Notes under the pieces: generated by a model
The model's input: only the letters and a program-made list of their open reading frames with translations
Databases searched by the model: none
Told to the model about the DNA's origin: nothing
Assembly (NCBI GenBank): GCA_028583605.1
Contig: CM053333.1
Location: 25,027,302 to 25,091,301 of the forward strand
Direction: 5' to 3'
Length of the DNA: 64,000 bases
From: Dastarcus helophoroides
Taxonomy: Eukaryota; Arthropoda; Insecta; Coleoptera; Bothrideridae
Shown: positions 54,890-64,000 of the stretch, in pieces
How the letters are laid out: every line of letters starts with the position of its first letter
How positions within the stretch are numbered: position 1 is the first letter of the stretch
Position numbers and translations under genes: made by a program

Positions 54890-55460
54890 TTTTTAAGTCT
54901 ACATTTTTAAAAGCATCACTGAGTTCTTTTAGCATGTCTTTCAGTTCCTGTATATTACTACTTATCAGAACGATGTCGCCACCGAATCGGAGATGATTCA
55001 AATAGGATTCGTTGATGTTTATGCCTTTAGTTTCCCACTGTAGTGATTTCAAGACGTTTTCTAGCGTCAGAGTAAATAGTTTTGGAGATGTGGTATTGCC
55101 TTGACGTATTCTCCTATTTATTTTAATTTTACCAGCTTTCAGAATGTCATTGATTTTGACGTAAAAAGTGGCATTGTTATATATATTTTTTAATAGATTT
55201 ATGTATCGAGAATCTATTCTAGCGTCAACCATTGCCTGTATGAAAGCCCATATTTCGATAGAATCGAAAACCTTATGAAAATCTATAAATTCCAACTGGA
55301 AGGGTATGTTGTATGGGGTTGTTTTTTCTATTAGTGTTCTAATGGTTTGTTGGCTGTCGATGATGCTAAATCCCTTGCAAAATCCCACTTGTCCTGCTGG
55401 TTGAGATGCGTCCAATTTATTGGTTAGTCTATTGGTGACAATCTTGATCAGGAGTTTATA
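54890..55460 (-). pseudogene. RTE reverse transcriptase, unit 1
   Basis: On the minus strand, 55466-54885 encodes YKLLIKIVTNRLTNKLDASQ, GFCKGFSIIDSQQTIRTLIE, motif A LEFIDFHKVFDSIEIWAF (the usual DYEKAFD is DFHKVFD), motif B RIRQGNTTSPKLFTLTLE and HLRFGGDIVLISS, where the catalytic F-A-D-D is FGGD. The polymerase would be inactive even without the frame breaks. It follows directly from the RTE piece at 60329-60665 if the mariner between them is removed. Confidence 0.9.
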
Positions 55461-55692
55461 TAACAAAAAAATTTGGGCGGTTTTGAATGTTAAGAAATAG
55501 TAACAAAAAAATGGGTTAAACTTAGATTTATTCTAAATAATAATCACCCTCAGCAAATATTATCCTTTCTCAGCTAGACACAAGATCATATATTCTATTT
55601 TTGTAAAAAGCTTGCTTTTGGGAATTGAAGAAGTTTTCCAAACCTCTTTATGTTCAAGTTCATAGTAAACTATACCTGCTATAGTCCACCAT
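55461..55692 (-). pseudogene. mariner 3' part, unit 1
   Basis: Minus strand: WTIAGIVYYEL, then KQAFYKNRIYDLVSS and EGDYYLE with a stop, the C-terminus of a cecropia-like mariner. It ends in AAAACCGCCCAAATTTTTTTG, related to the complement of the 5' terminal repeat at 60326. It joins RTE at a TA. The N-terminal half lies at 59593-60326, separated by LINE-B. Confidence 0.75.
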
Positions 55693-56329
55693 TAGATTAA
55701 ATTAGATTATATATGGGTTGTTTCGTATTTCTCTTCGTCCACCTCGCACCTCGACCTAAGGAGATCTTGTGTGCATACCCTGATCTTTGTAGTTCCCAGG
55801 TTCAAACTTTTGTAGAAGTTTATTATGGATCTGGGATTGAGTTTTTCCACATCTGAGGGGTCTAAGGACGTCCATCCGAGTTGGACGTGCCTTTTGCGCG
55901 CATCGCACTTACATAGCATATGTTCTGCAGCTCCACAGCTTCTGCGCAAAAGCGACATAGGTCTGTTTCAGCTTGACCTATTCTCTTGAGGTGGTACCTC
56001 ATAAGGAAATGTCCTGTTAAGAGGCCGGTTAGTATCCTCAATTCGGATTTGTTGAGTTCTAATTAGACCTTTGTCTTTTCAAGTGTTCCAGATATGAATC
56101 CTTTCACCTGTCGTAGTCCTGGATATGATCTCCAGTGGGAAATTCTTAACTTTACTTTCAATTTTTTGATAAAATTGCTGATTTGACTTTTAGAAAAACC
56201 AAAAGCCGGTTCAGGTCTAAGAAATGACGATGCAGATTCTTCTCTAGCGAGTTGGTCCGCAGCTTCATTCCCTTGTATTTCTTTGTGCGCTGGCACCCAC
56301 TTAAGGTTTTCAGGTTTTCTTTAGTGTTG
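55693..56329 (-). pseudogene. LINE-B 3' part, unit 2
   Basis: Minus strand: WVPAHKEIQGNEAADQLARE (RNase H), RPEPAFGFSKSQISNF, ILTGLLTGHFLMRYHLKRIG, and MLCKCDARKRHVQLGWTSLD with VEKLNPRSIINFYKSLNLGT. Homologous to 53976-54593. It ends in ATCTAATTTAATCTAAT next to mariner sequence at 55692, with CCAT shared at both LINE-B/mariner junctions. Confidence 0.85.
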
Positions 56330-56928
56330 TTTATCATTTTGGTCTTTGAGATGTTCATTTTTTAAGGCTACATTTTTAGAAGCACCATTGAGTTCTTTTA
56401 ACATGTCTCTGAGTTCCTGCATATTACTACTTATCAGAACTATGCCGTCGCCAAAAGGAGGTGATTCAAATAGAATCCGTTAATGTTTATGCCTTTAGTT
56501 TTCCATTGTAGTGATTTGAAGAGGTTCTTTAGCGCCAGAATAAATAGTTTTTGAGATATGGTATTGCCTTGACGTATTCTCTTATTTATTTTAATTTTAT
56601 CTGTTTTCAGAGTGTCATTGATTTTGACTTAAAAAGTGGCATTGTTGTATATATTTTTTAATGGATTTGTATATCTAGAATTTATTCTAGCATCATCCAT
56701 TGCCTGTATGAAAGCCCATATTTTGATAGAATCAAAAGCCTTATGAAAATCTATAAATGCCAAATGGAAGGGTATGTTGTATTCGGTTGTTTTTTCTATT
56801 AGTGTTCTAATGGTTTGTTGGCGGTCGATGATGCTAAATCCCTTGCAAAATCCAGCTTGTTCTGCTGATTGATAGCGTCCAATTTATTGGTTAGTCTATT
56901 GGTGACAATCTTGATCAGGAGTTTATAT
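56330..56928 (-). pseudogene. RTE reverse transcriptase, unit 2
   Basis: Second copy of the RTE polymerase segment of 54890-55460 without the foldback: YKLLIKIVTNRLTNKLDAIN on the minus strand at about 56930-56870, then broken frames. It shows the unfilled site of the foldback near 56360-56380 (TTTTTTAAGGCTACATTTTT). Confidence 0.85.
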
Positions 56929-57015
56929 AACAAAAATGTTCGGGCGGTTTTGAACGTTAAGATATAGTAACAAAAAGAATGGGAATTGAAGAACCGTATC
57001 AGTTCGTTTTCCAAA
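56929..57015 (-). pseudogene. mariner 3' end, unit 2 (truncated)
   Basis: AAAACCGCCCGAACATTTTTG terminal sequence and part of the 3' region, as at 55461-55560. It joins LINE-B at about 57005-57025 through AGAGGTTTGGAAAAC, a stretch also present in the mariner at 55630, so a deletion through short homology is likely. Confidence 0.7.
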
Positions 57016-57926
57016 CCTCTCTATTTTTAAATCGCTGATTCTGCATGTGGTTGTCCAAGGCCAAAAGGTTAGATTTAGCTTCCTTCTCTTCGTGAAAGGA
57101 ATTATAATTGTTTTATTTGGGTTGACACTTAACCCTTGGTTTGAACACCAGTTATTAATGGTGTTCAGGGCTTTTTGCATTAAATCCGACAGGATTTTAT
57201 CGTTTTTGCCCCTGATAATGACAATAATATCATCTGCATAACCTATTGCTTCAACGCCGGAGTAATGCAGTATATTTAGGAGGTCATCAACCACGATGGA
57301 TCACAGCAGTGGAGATAAAACACCTCCTTGGGGACAACCCCTTGCTGCGCTCACTGTGACTGAATCACTGCCTAAGGTTGCTTTGATCCGTCTACTATCT
57401 AACATGGAGACAATCCAGTCGATGGTAGGCTTCTCAATACCTTTTTTGGTAGTTGCTGCTTTTATGGATTCATATGAGGTGTTATAAAAAGCACCCTCTA
57501 TGTCTATCAATTCACAAAGAGCTATTTCTTTGTTTGAGTATGCACTTTCTATCTTTTTGACTAGATTGTGTAAGGCTATCTCTGTGGATTTGACTTCTTG
57601 ATAGGCAAATTGATTATCATGAAGCTGATTCTTTAGGAGTACTTCGCTTCTAATGTGTTGGTTCATACTTTTTTCCATTGTTTTAAGGATAAATGACGTT
57701 AGACTAATGGCACTATATGATTTAGGCTGCGCAGAAGGTCGTTTGCCTGCCTTTGGTATATAGACCACACATTTACGTCCCTCCAGCTTATTGGAATGTA
57801 GCTTAACGTGTAACTAGCTTTGAAAATTGTAGCTAGTAGATTTATAAGTTCCATTATGCCGTGTTGTAGTAGAGCTCCGAAGATTTTATCTTCTCCTGCT
57901 GATTTATAGGGTTCGAAGCAATTCAC
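57016..57926 (-). pseudogene. LINE-B reverse transcriptase
   Basis: Minus strand, three frames. 57926-57780 gives CFEPYKSAGEDKIFGALLQH, 57768-57301 gives VYIPKAGKRPSAQPKSYSAI (usual RPISL is SAISL), motif A CELIDIEGAFYNTSYESI and motif B GCPQGGVLSPLL, and 57294-57050 gives GYADDIIVIIRGKND with LSVNPNKTIIIPFTKRRKL. Catalytic YADD is intact. The motif set, an APE endonuclease and a downstream RNase H fit the I/Loa/R1 assemblage. The thumb and RNase H have been lost at 57016 by deletion. Note the motif A substitution N for D in GAFDNTS (GAFYNTS). Confidence 0.88.
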
Positions 57927-59241
57927 CGCCCATTTTATCTTTTTTTTTTGTAAATATTTTCCCCGTTAGGCTTTTTACTCGATTGTAGGGGGTAAATGAC
58001 CCCCAGCAAACGCAGCACTGTTGTGGGTATTTCCAATTTCTATAGATCTATAGATAAGCAACCTTACATTTTCCAGGCAGTTCTTGGCAACTTCCGTCTT
58101 GTATTCCATTTGAGTGATATTTGGATAAGATTTTCTGGAGTCGCATTGACTGGGGCACATTTTTAATCCCCTCACAAAAGCTTCTCCATGATTTCCTTTT
58201 AGATCTTCTAAGCTCTTTGTTGTATTCTGTTAAGGCTTTTTTGTATTCGCTCCAATTATTGGTGCGTTTAGCCTTATTGAACAGTTTTCTCGTTTCAGCT
58301 TTTAATTTGCTGAGCGTCCTGTTCCACCAGGGTGTTGATTTATTTGTAACCCTTTGTTTTACTGGACAGCTGTGCTCATAACTGTTTATTATGAGAGCTC
58401 TCACTTCGTTAGCATAAAATTCTAAATCATCAACAACCGTTGCAATTGAGCAGTTGAGATCATTAACTTCCGATTTAAGTTTGGTTCTGTATAGATCCCA
58501 ATCGGTTAATATGGGGTTTCTGTATTTACTGAAGGCCTTTATTTCAGCCTCTCTATCGCACCGGATATGTCTATGGTTCGACATTGAGGTTTCATCTGAA
58601 ACATGCCAGTTCTTTATATGATTACTAATTGTCGTGCTCGCGAGGGTTAGGTCTAGCACCTCTTGTCGAACGATGTTAGCAAAGGTGGGAGTATTACCAG
58701 TGTTAATAATGTCTATGTCACAAATGAACAAATATTCAACAAAGTACTCACTTCTTTTGTTTGTGTTTTTGCTGCCCCATAAAATATGGTGGGGGTTGGC
58801 ATCACATCCAATAATGAGTTGTTTGTTCCTCATTTAGGAGTAGCTAATGAGTCGTTTGACGTCCTCTGGTGGTGTCACTATTTCGTCTCCTGGGAAGTAT
58901 GGTAAGGCAATAACTACCTCCTGCATACCTCTCATAGTGGGCACCACGATAGATCCTGCAACTAAGTCCCTGGTAATGAACTCTGGAAAAGGAACAAATG
59001 AGATTTTTCCGCTTATTAATATGGCGGAGCGTGGATGTTCATGGAGGTTATCAAATATTACCTTACATGATTTGCTTGGAAGTCCTCTGATTTGTCCTCT
59101 ATATGACCAAGGCTCTTGGAGGAGCGCTATGTCCATTTGTTGACATATAAACCTACGGCTAAGCACATCGGAGGCTGCTTTTGCGTGATGTAAGTTTATT
59201 TGTATGCATCGTATTTTGTCCGTTTTTTTATTTGTTGACAA
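57927..59241 (-). pseudogene. LINE-B endonuclease
   Basis: APE-type endonuclease that would nick target DNA. On the minus strand, 59241-58834 gives DKIRCIQINLHHAKAASDVL, ALLQEPWSYRGQI, VVPTMRGMQEVVIALPYFPG. After a stop (TAA at about 58834), 58833-58048 continues in the same frame with LIIGCDANPHHILWGSKNTN, VLDLTLASTTISNHIKNWHV and SMSNHRHIRC. The usual S-D-H-R catalytic box reads SNHR, an Asp-to-Asn loss. The linker to the polymerase (TPWWNRTLSKLKAETRKLFN) is present. The frame opens on a TTG codon directly after the ORF1 stop, which suggests termination-reinitiation or a lost ATG. Confidence 0.88.
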
Positions 59242-59592
59242 GCCTCCGACCCGCGTCCTTAGGCTCCTTTTTTTCTTTTGTACCCTTCAATGACTGTTTA
59301 CTAGGCTGTTTTAAGCCTTTGCTCAAAGACACTTTCTGGGACTGAGGTTTGGAGTAACCCGTGTTCCCAGAACTTGTGGCGGCTTTTGCAGGTGCCAATT
59401 CGACAGTTGCGGCCCTTGAGGAACTTGCTTCCTATGGGCCAGATCCCCCCGACACGACATCCCGCGAGCTGCCCTCTTCTTTCGGCAGGCTTTCCTTCTT
59501 TACTCTTGCAGACGGCCTTAGCCTAAACTGACCGAACTGGAAAAAGACTCGGAAGTTAGCCTTTTCCAGACTTTCGTAGGTCAGTGTGTCCG
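59242..59592 (-). pseudogene. LINE-B ORF1, C-terminal remnant
   Basis: Minus strand: SLEKANFRVFFQFGQFRLRP and KESLPKEEGSSRDV, then a low-complexity S/T/K/P-rich tail that ends within a few bases of the ORF2 frame (KEPKDAGRRLVNK-stop). The N-terminal part is missing because the element is inserted, 5'-truncated, into mariner at 59592/59593. Identity as ORF1 is from position. Confidence 0.6.
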
Positions 59593-60326
59593 CCATACAC
59601 ATAACAATCTTTTGTTGGTGAATGTTTGGTGTAGCAGTCAACGTCAACGGATCTTTACTGGATGCCAATGATATGATATGAGCGTTTATTGATGCAGTAC
59701 ATAATCCATTTTTTATCACACGTCAACATCCGGTCAAAAAATTACATTAAGTTGTGGCTGGAAAGCAACTATGAACAGATTGTTAAGCGCTGTAACTTGT
59801 TCGTTTCACTCAATTTATGTGGTACCCACTTGCTTAACTTCCATCGTTTGCCAAGCTGGTACAAATGTATGCGAATCTTAAGGCAGGTGCTGGACATGTC
59901 TGACTTAAATTCTGCCCGATCGACAGCTTGATATGGTCGTTGTTGATCGTTGATGGTCTTCCAGAGCAAGGTTCATCTTCTAGATTTTCGGCTCCAGAGA
60001 CAAATTTCTTAAACCACTTCTGACGCGTCTGTTTAGCTATAGCACCTTCCCCAAGCGCATATCTTACGACAAGGTTCTGCAGTCTTGCTACCAAGTTTGA
60101 ATTCATAAAGTAAACAAGCACGAATTATTGCACTTGACACGGCCATACCCTAGTAAAGATTTTGCACTTTTAATTCAGAGTAATCTAACTTATCAAATAC
60201 ACTAAATGATACTCCTTGACATAAGTTTTAACCTAAAATCACCCCACCACTACATCCTGTTGACTTAATATAATTCATAAAAGTAGATAATAAAGAAAAA
60301 TCGCACGAACTTTATTGGTTGCCTGG
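59593..60326 (-). pseudogene. cecropia-like mariner, N-terminal half
   Basis: Minus strand: YALGEGAIAKQTRQKWFKKF, SGAENLEDEPCSGRPSTIND-like helix-turn-helix region, LSKWVPHKLSETNKLQRLTI, then KKWIMYC (the usual DEKWI is DKKWI). 5' terminal sequence CCAGGCAACCAATAAAGTTC starts at 60326, next to TA (60327-60328) inside RTE. The rest of the transposase is across LINE-B at 55461-55692. Frameshifts and a stop make it inactive. Confidence 0.82.
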
Positions 60327-60328
60327 TA

Positions 60329-60665
60329 CATGAGAGAGAAGGCTAATCGGTCGATAGTTTTCTATATTTTCTATTTGTTCTTTTTCAAAGAGTAGAATTA
60401 CTTCAACATTTTTCCACGCGTCCCGAATTTCGTCTTCTTGTAAACACTTGTTTAAGAGAATTTGTAGTGATTTTTCAATGACTGTTCCCCCCATTTTTAA
60501 AATTTCACATGTAATTTTGTCTTCCCCTGGACTTTTTTGTTTTTCATTTGCTTAAGAGCAGCCTGAATTTCTTGTTTTGATATTTCTGGAACATCTTCAG
60601 AGCTTACCTTACGGATGACCATATTCATAACTCTTGGATCAGGTGTGTTCGGCAAGATTTCTATT
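60329..60665 (-). pseudogene. RTE, start of the reverse transcriptase
   Basis: Minus strand: ISKQEIQAALKQMKNKK, then MGGTVIEKSLQILLNKCLQE, WKNVEVILLFEKEQIENIEN and YRPISLLSHV, where the mariner enters. The protein resumes exactly at YKLLIKIV in 55460. Upstream endonuclease is not found in the window. Confidence 0.88.
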
Positions 60666-60997
60666 GTCTGAGATCATGTTACCCAATTAATCTTTCATTT
60701 TGGTAATTCTGTGTTTGTCTGAGGATAGTCTTGATCTTAAGACCCTAGGTTTTGGAAAAACGAGAAAGTTGATTAAAAAAGAGGTAAACTGCAAAGTATT
60801 CCCTACAAGTCCTAGTTATTGATTTTATATGTATAGGATATGATGTAAAAAAGAAATGTTAAAATTTTTGTAATTACAAATATTTGCTTAACTTTTCAAT
60901 TTCAAGAGATTCCAGAAAACCCTGACAATTTCAAAGCGTCCACACTTTTTTATTTTGCTAGGAATGACTAAACTTGCTTCTTTTGGTAATAATCAAC
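60666..60997. other. unassigned sequence
   Basis: No match recognised between the RTE and mariner fragments. Confidence 0.45.
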
Positions 60998-61665
60998 TGA
61001 CGTATTGTTACGTGTGATGAGACTTGGATCCACCATTACACCCCTGAATCGAAACAAGCAAGCATGCGGAGTGGAGAAGAAAGGGGGAAGGTGCACCCGT
61101 CAAGGCAAAGACTCGCCTCTCAACTGAAAAGGTTCTCGAACTTCTCGAGCCAGTGTTTTGGGATTTTAAAGGAGTTGTGCATGTCAACTTCGTACGGTTA
61201 ATGCTGCTTACTACTGCCAGTTATTGGATGAAGCTAAACGTGCATATCGCCGGAAGAGGCGAGAATTTTTGGTCAGAAATGAGATTTCGCTTCACGACAA
61301 TGCACTTTCCCACTCAGCCAATTTGACACATCAACAATTAGAAGAAATGCATTGGGCAACATTAGAACACCCTCCTTATAGTCCCGACTTATCACCATGC
61401 GATTATCATATGTTTGGGCTACTGCAAGAAGCTCTAGGAGCTGAGCGATTTCATGATGCTGTTGAGACATTTGTGCCTAATTGGCTGCAAACACGCCTCC
61501 CTTCTTTTTATGATGATGGCATTAAAAAACTTCCAAGTTGGAAAAAATACATAGCAAAATCAGGAGATTATGTAGGAAAATAGTCAATAACTCTCATATA
61601 TGTATCCTGTAGCAATAGATTTTTAAAAACAAAGTTCCGGTTCATATTTTATTTACCCTCGTACA
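60998..61665 (+). pseudogene. third mariner family: C-terminal fragment
   Basis: 5'-truncated. Frames give RIVTCDETWIHHYTPESK, VFWDFKGVVHV, and from 61224 DEAKRAYRRKRREFLVRN, ISLHDNALSHSANLTHQQLE (second Asp), EHPPYSPDLSPCDYHMFG (third Asp, in PCDY) and ETFVPNWLQTRLPSFYDDGI, ending KSGDYVGK at 61583. The terminal ATTTTATTTACCCTCGTA matches 47666-47682. It is a better-preserved version of the transposase end at 46922-47607. Confidence 0.88.
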
Positions 61666-62390
61666 TCTGAGGGAGCAATGTAAATTTTAAAAAATTTAAA
61701 TAAGAATTGTTTTCAGCCCACATCAGAACAGAAGCCGAAATTTGATTTCTGTTTCCACTGAATATCTAGTTTCGGTCGATCTCTAATTAATATGGATGTC
61801 CCTTGGGGTTTAAAGTAATCGTAAAAACTAGAATTCATAGAAAAGCCAAGTTATTCTGAAGTTTACCATAATTATAAGCATTCCACCATTGAAAATAATA
61901 GAAAGCAACATCAAAGCTAGCACTGGCAGATGACAAATGGCGGAACAAAGACAAAAAGCATTATTAATTCGGTAGCTACTAAAAGGAATTAATTAGAGAT
62001 AAAACGCGCCATCATATTTCCAATATAATCACTTGTAGTGAGCTCGCTTTATAAAAAGAGCTCTTACATTATAAACCAAAAGCTGGCTGGATTATCTGCA
62101 AATCTCCGTTAATACGTCAATAGAGCTTGAAATTTGATTAAGTTCAGCCCCTCAGCCCTTTTCCGAGCCCTACCGCGATTTGTATACAATTCGGCTTGCA
62201 TCGTAACACAATGTCCCTCAACCTTGAATGGAACTGAGTCTTGATTGTGATTTTTCTTCTTTTGGTTGGTAATATACCTCCTGTTATTGGTTATTAGAAT
62301 AAAGCTGGAATTCCTCTTCTTTTAGTTTTAATGTTTCTCAGTACTTCTAATTTTTTTACTAGTGCTCCAAATTTCGAAAACAAATTGTAA
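61666..62390. other. unassigned sequence
   Basis: No gene recognised. Confidence 0.45.
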
Positions 62391-64000
62391 TTAAGATCAT
62401 TGAGTCTAAATTCCAAATTTTAGCAACTTTAGAAAAACAAAATTAACTAAAGTTGTTTATCACTTTTCGAATCGTTTGAGATGAAATCATAATTTTACTT
62501 GATGTTTTCGCGATGTGTTTTGAAAAAATGTTTCAAATGTTTTAAATACATGAAAACTACTGACAAATTTCCGAAAACAATATTTCCGAAATCTGTAGAT
62601 TGTTTTTATTTATTTCCAACAATGTGGATATTTTTTTGAAAACGGGACTACAAAAATATTAATGTAAAACTAACTAAAATTTTCCTAGAATTTCGATATT
62701 CTTTTTCCGAAAAAAAATAAATAAATATTAAATTAAAATAAAATAATTAAAAATTAAAATTAATTTATATTATTCTTCTAGTTGTTTTGCATTAAAAAAA
62801 ATTGTAATTGCCCATCTATGCCTTAATTTCTCTCCTTTATTATTCAAATATTTTTGTTGACTCTAGGATTTCAATTTTATTTTGTAAATTTGGTCCTAAT
62901 TCGGATGTTTTTATTATTTTTTTTTCTAAATGTTGGGTTTTAACTTGAAAATTTGCTACAAATTCTTCATTATTTTTTTCAAAATTTCGAATTTTTTCAA
63001 TAATTCTAAATTTTACTTTTTTAACAAATTTTGATTTCGACATCTTATTTTATTATAAATTAAAAACTTCCATATTTTCTTTTTATGTATTTGTTAGCTT
63101 AAAAACTCAAAATTTTTACTTTTTGTGAGTATTCTGGCTTTATTTTTAATATTTTAAAATTGTTTATGAACTCTGAGCTATTTAAAAATTTAGACTTTTT
63201 TATCATAATTCCAAATTGGCACTTTTCTTGTTAGTTTTTTCTAAAATTTCGATTGCAAACGGAAATATATTTTTATAGTTTTAATATAAAAGTTTCAGTA
63301 TTTTTTTGTTTTATCGAAATGCATTTCAAACTGTACATTTTTCTTTAAATTAACTGGAAATTTCGACTCACAGATCTTAATTCTATTCAGAAATTTTGGT
63401 CCCACCCAGAAGTTTTTACGTTTTTTTTGAAATTTTGGGTTTAATTTGGAAAATGTGCTATCAATTTTTTGGTTTTTTTCACAATTTCGACTTTTTTCGA
63501 TCATTTCAATTTTCACTTTTTAATAAATTTCGATTTCGACAATTTTTAATTCGATATAAATTGGACTCTTCCACTTTTCTTTTTTCGTAGTTATTGGCTT
63601 AAAAACTCAACACTTCGACTTTTCATAAACATTTTGGCTTTATTTTTGAAATTGTTTATGAACCCTTAATTCGAAAATTTGTTTGCTAAGTTTGCACTTT
63701 CATTGTTACTTTTTTATAAAATTTTGACTGCAAGCGGGAATATCTTGTATAGTTTTAATATAAAAGTTTCAATATTTTTCCCAAAAGTTCAAGTTTAGCC
63801 TCATTATTTCAAGTTTCCTTTAAGTGTCGATTTTAACCCCTCAATTTCGAAACTTTCCGAATGCAGTGAAATCTCTCTAAGAGGACACCCAAGAAAATTA
63901 TCAAATAAAAATGGAACATTTTTCCAGCCTATGGAAATTTGCACAGGTAATGATGATTCCAAAGCAGAGAAAATACCCCACATAGCCCCAAAATCAAAGA
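62391..64000. repeat. AT-rich block with a diverged tandem duplication
   Basis: Two units, about 62850-63305 and 63345-63785, align in order at a spacing of about 480-507 bp: GGTCCTAATTCGGATG / GGTCCCACCCAGAAG, GGCTTTATTTTTAATA / GGCTTTATTTTTGAAA, TGTTTATGAAC in both, and AGTTTTAATATAAAAGTTTC in both. No coding content. Words such as AATTTCGACTTTT recall the hAT-like interiors. Confidence 0.55.

Overview
The window looks like a repeat-rich, AT-rich arthropod (probably insect) nuclear genome. Every coding stretch I can recognise belongs to a transposable element: non-LTR retrotransposons of jockey/CR1, RTE and I/Loa-like types, mariner transposases, a Gypsy LTR element, a Penelope-like element with a GIY-YIG domain, and hAT-type non-autonomous DNA elements. 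One further locus (25.4-27.9 kb) is a decayed, possibly intron-containing relative of a widespread uncharacterised animal protein with a transposase-like core. I see no tRNA, rRNA, CRISPR array, bacterial operon or intact host gene. The species cannot be fixed from the sequence. Family names LINE-A, LINE-B and LINE-C are mine, used only to link copies.

Layout. 0.4-9.7 kb: three copies of LINE-A, one split by a 3.36 kb hAT-like element and one holding a 962-bp solo LTR. 9.7-11.4 kb: degenerate AT-rich repeat and unassigned sequence. 11.4-15.3 kb: a Gypsy element with deletions, inserted into a Penelope-like repeat. 15.9-17.2 kb: an old inverted hAT-like copy. 18.6-20.1 kb: a long (CCTTCAT)n minisatellite flanked by hexanucleotide arrays. 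20.6-25.2 kb: degenerate AAATTTCGACTTTT-type sequence holding a solo Gypsy LTR and a 71-bp short element. 25.4-27.9 kb: the DDE-like pseudogene. 30.0-34.1 kb: a nearly complete LINE-C. 35.3-36.9 kb: a truncated hAT-like copy. 38-39.5 kb: LINE-A with an internal duplication. 39.94-41.25 kb: a structurally intact mariner with an uninterrupted 350-codon transposase. 42.0-47.7 kb: mariner remnants, one split by a Penelope-like/jockey inverted composite and again by LINE-A. 49.3-60.7 kb: one RTE element on the minus strand, blown apart by hAT, LINE-B, mariner and foldback insertions and then partly duplicated in tandem. 61-61.7 kb: a mariner fragment. 62.4-64 kb: AT-rich sequence with a diverged tandem duplication.

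The most unusual item is a 221-bp foldback element (54669-54889) with arms of about 74 bp and a 12-bp target duplication. Its apex can be drawn as a decayed hammerhead-ribozyme-like fold. Shorter relatives, each with a 12-bp target duplication, sit at 22 kb and inside two hAT-like copies. The nesting gives a relative order of insertion: RTE first, then mariner and LINE-B within it, then duplication; the short elements entered the hAT-like family before that family spread.
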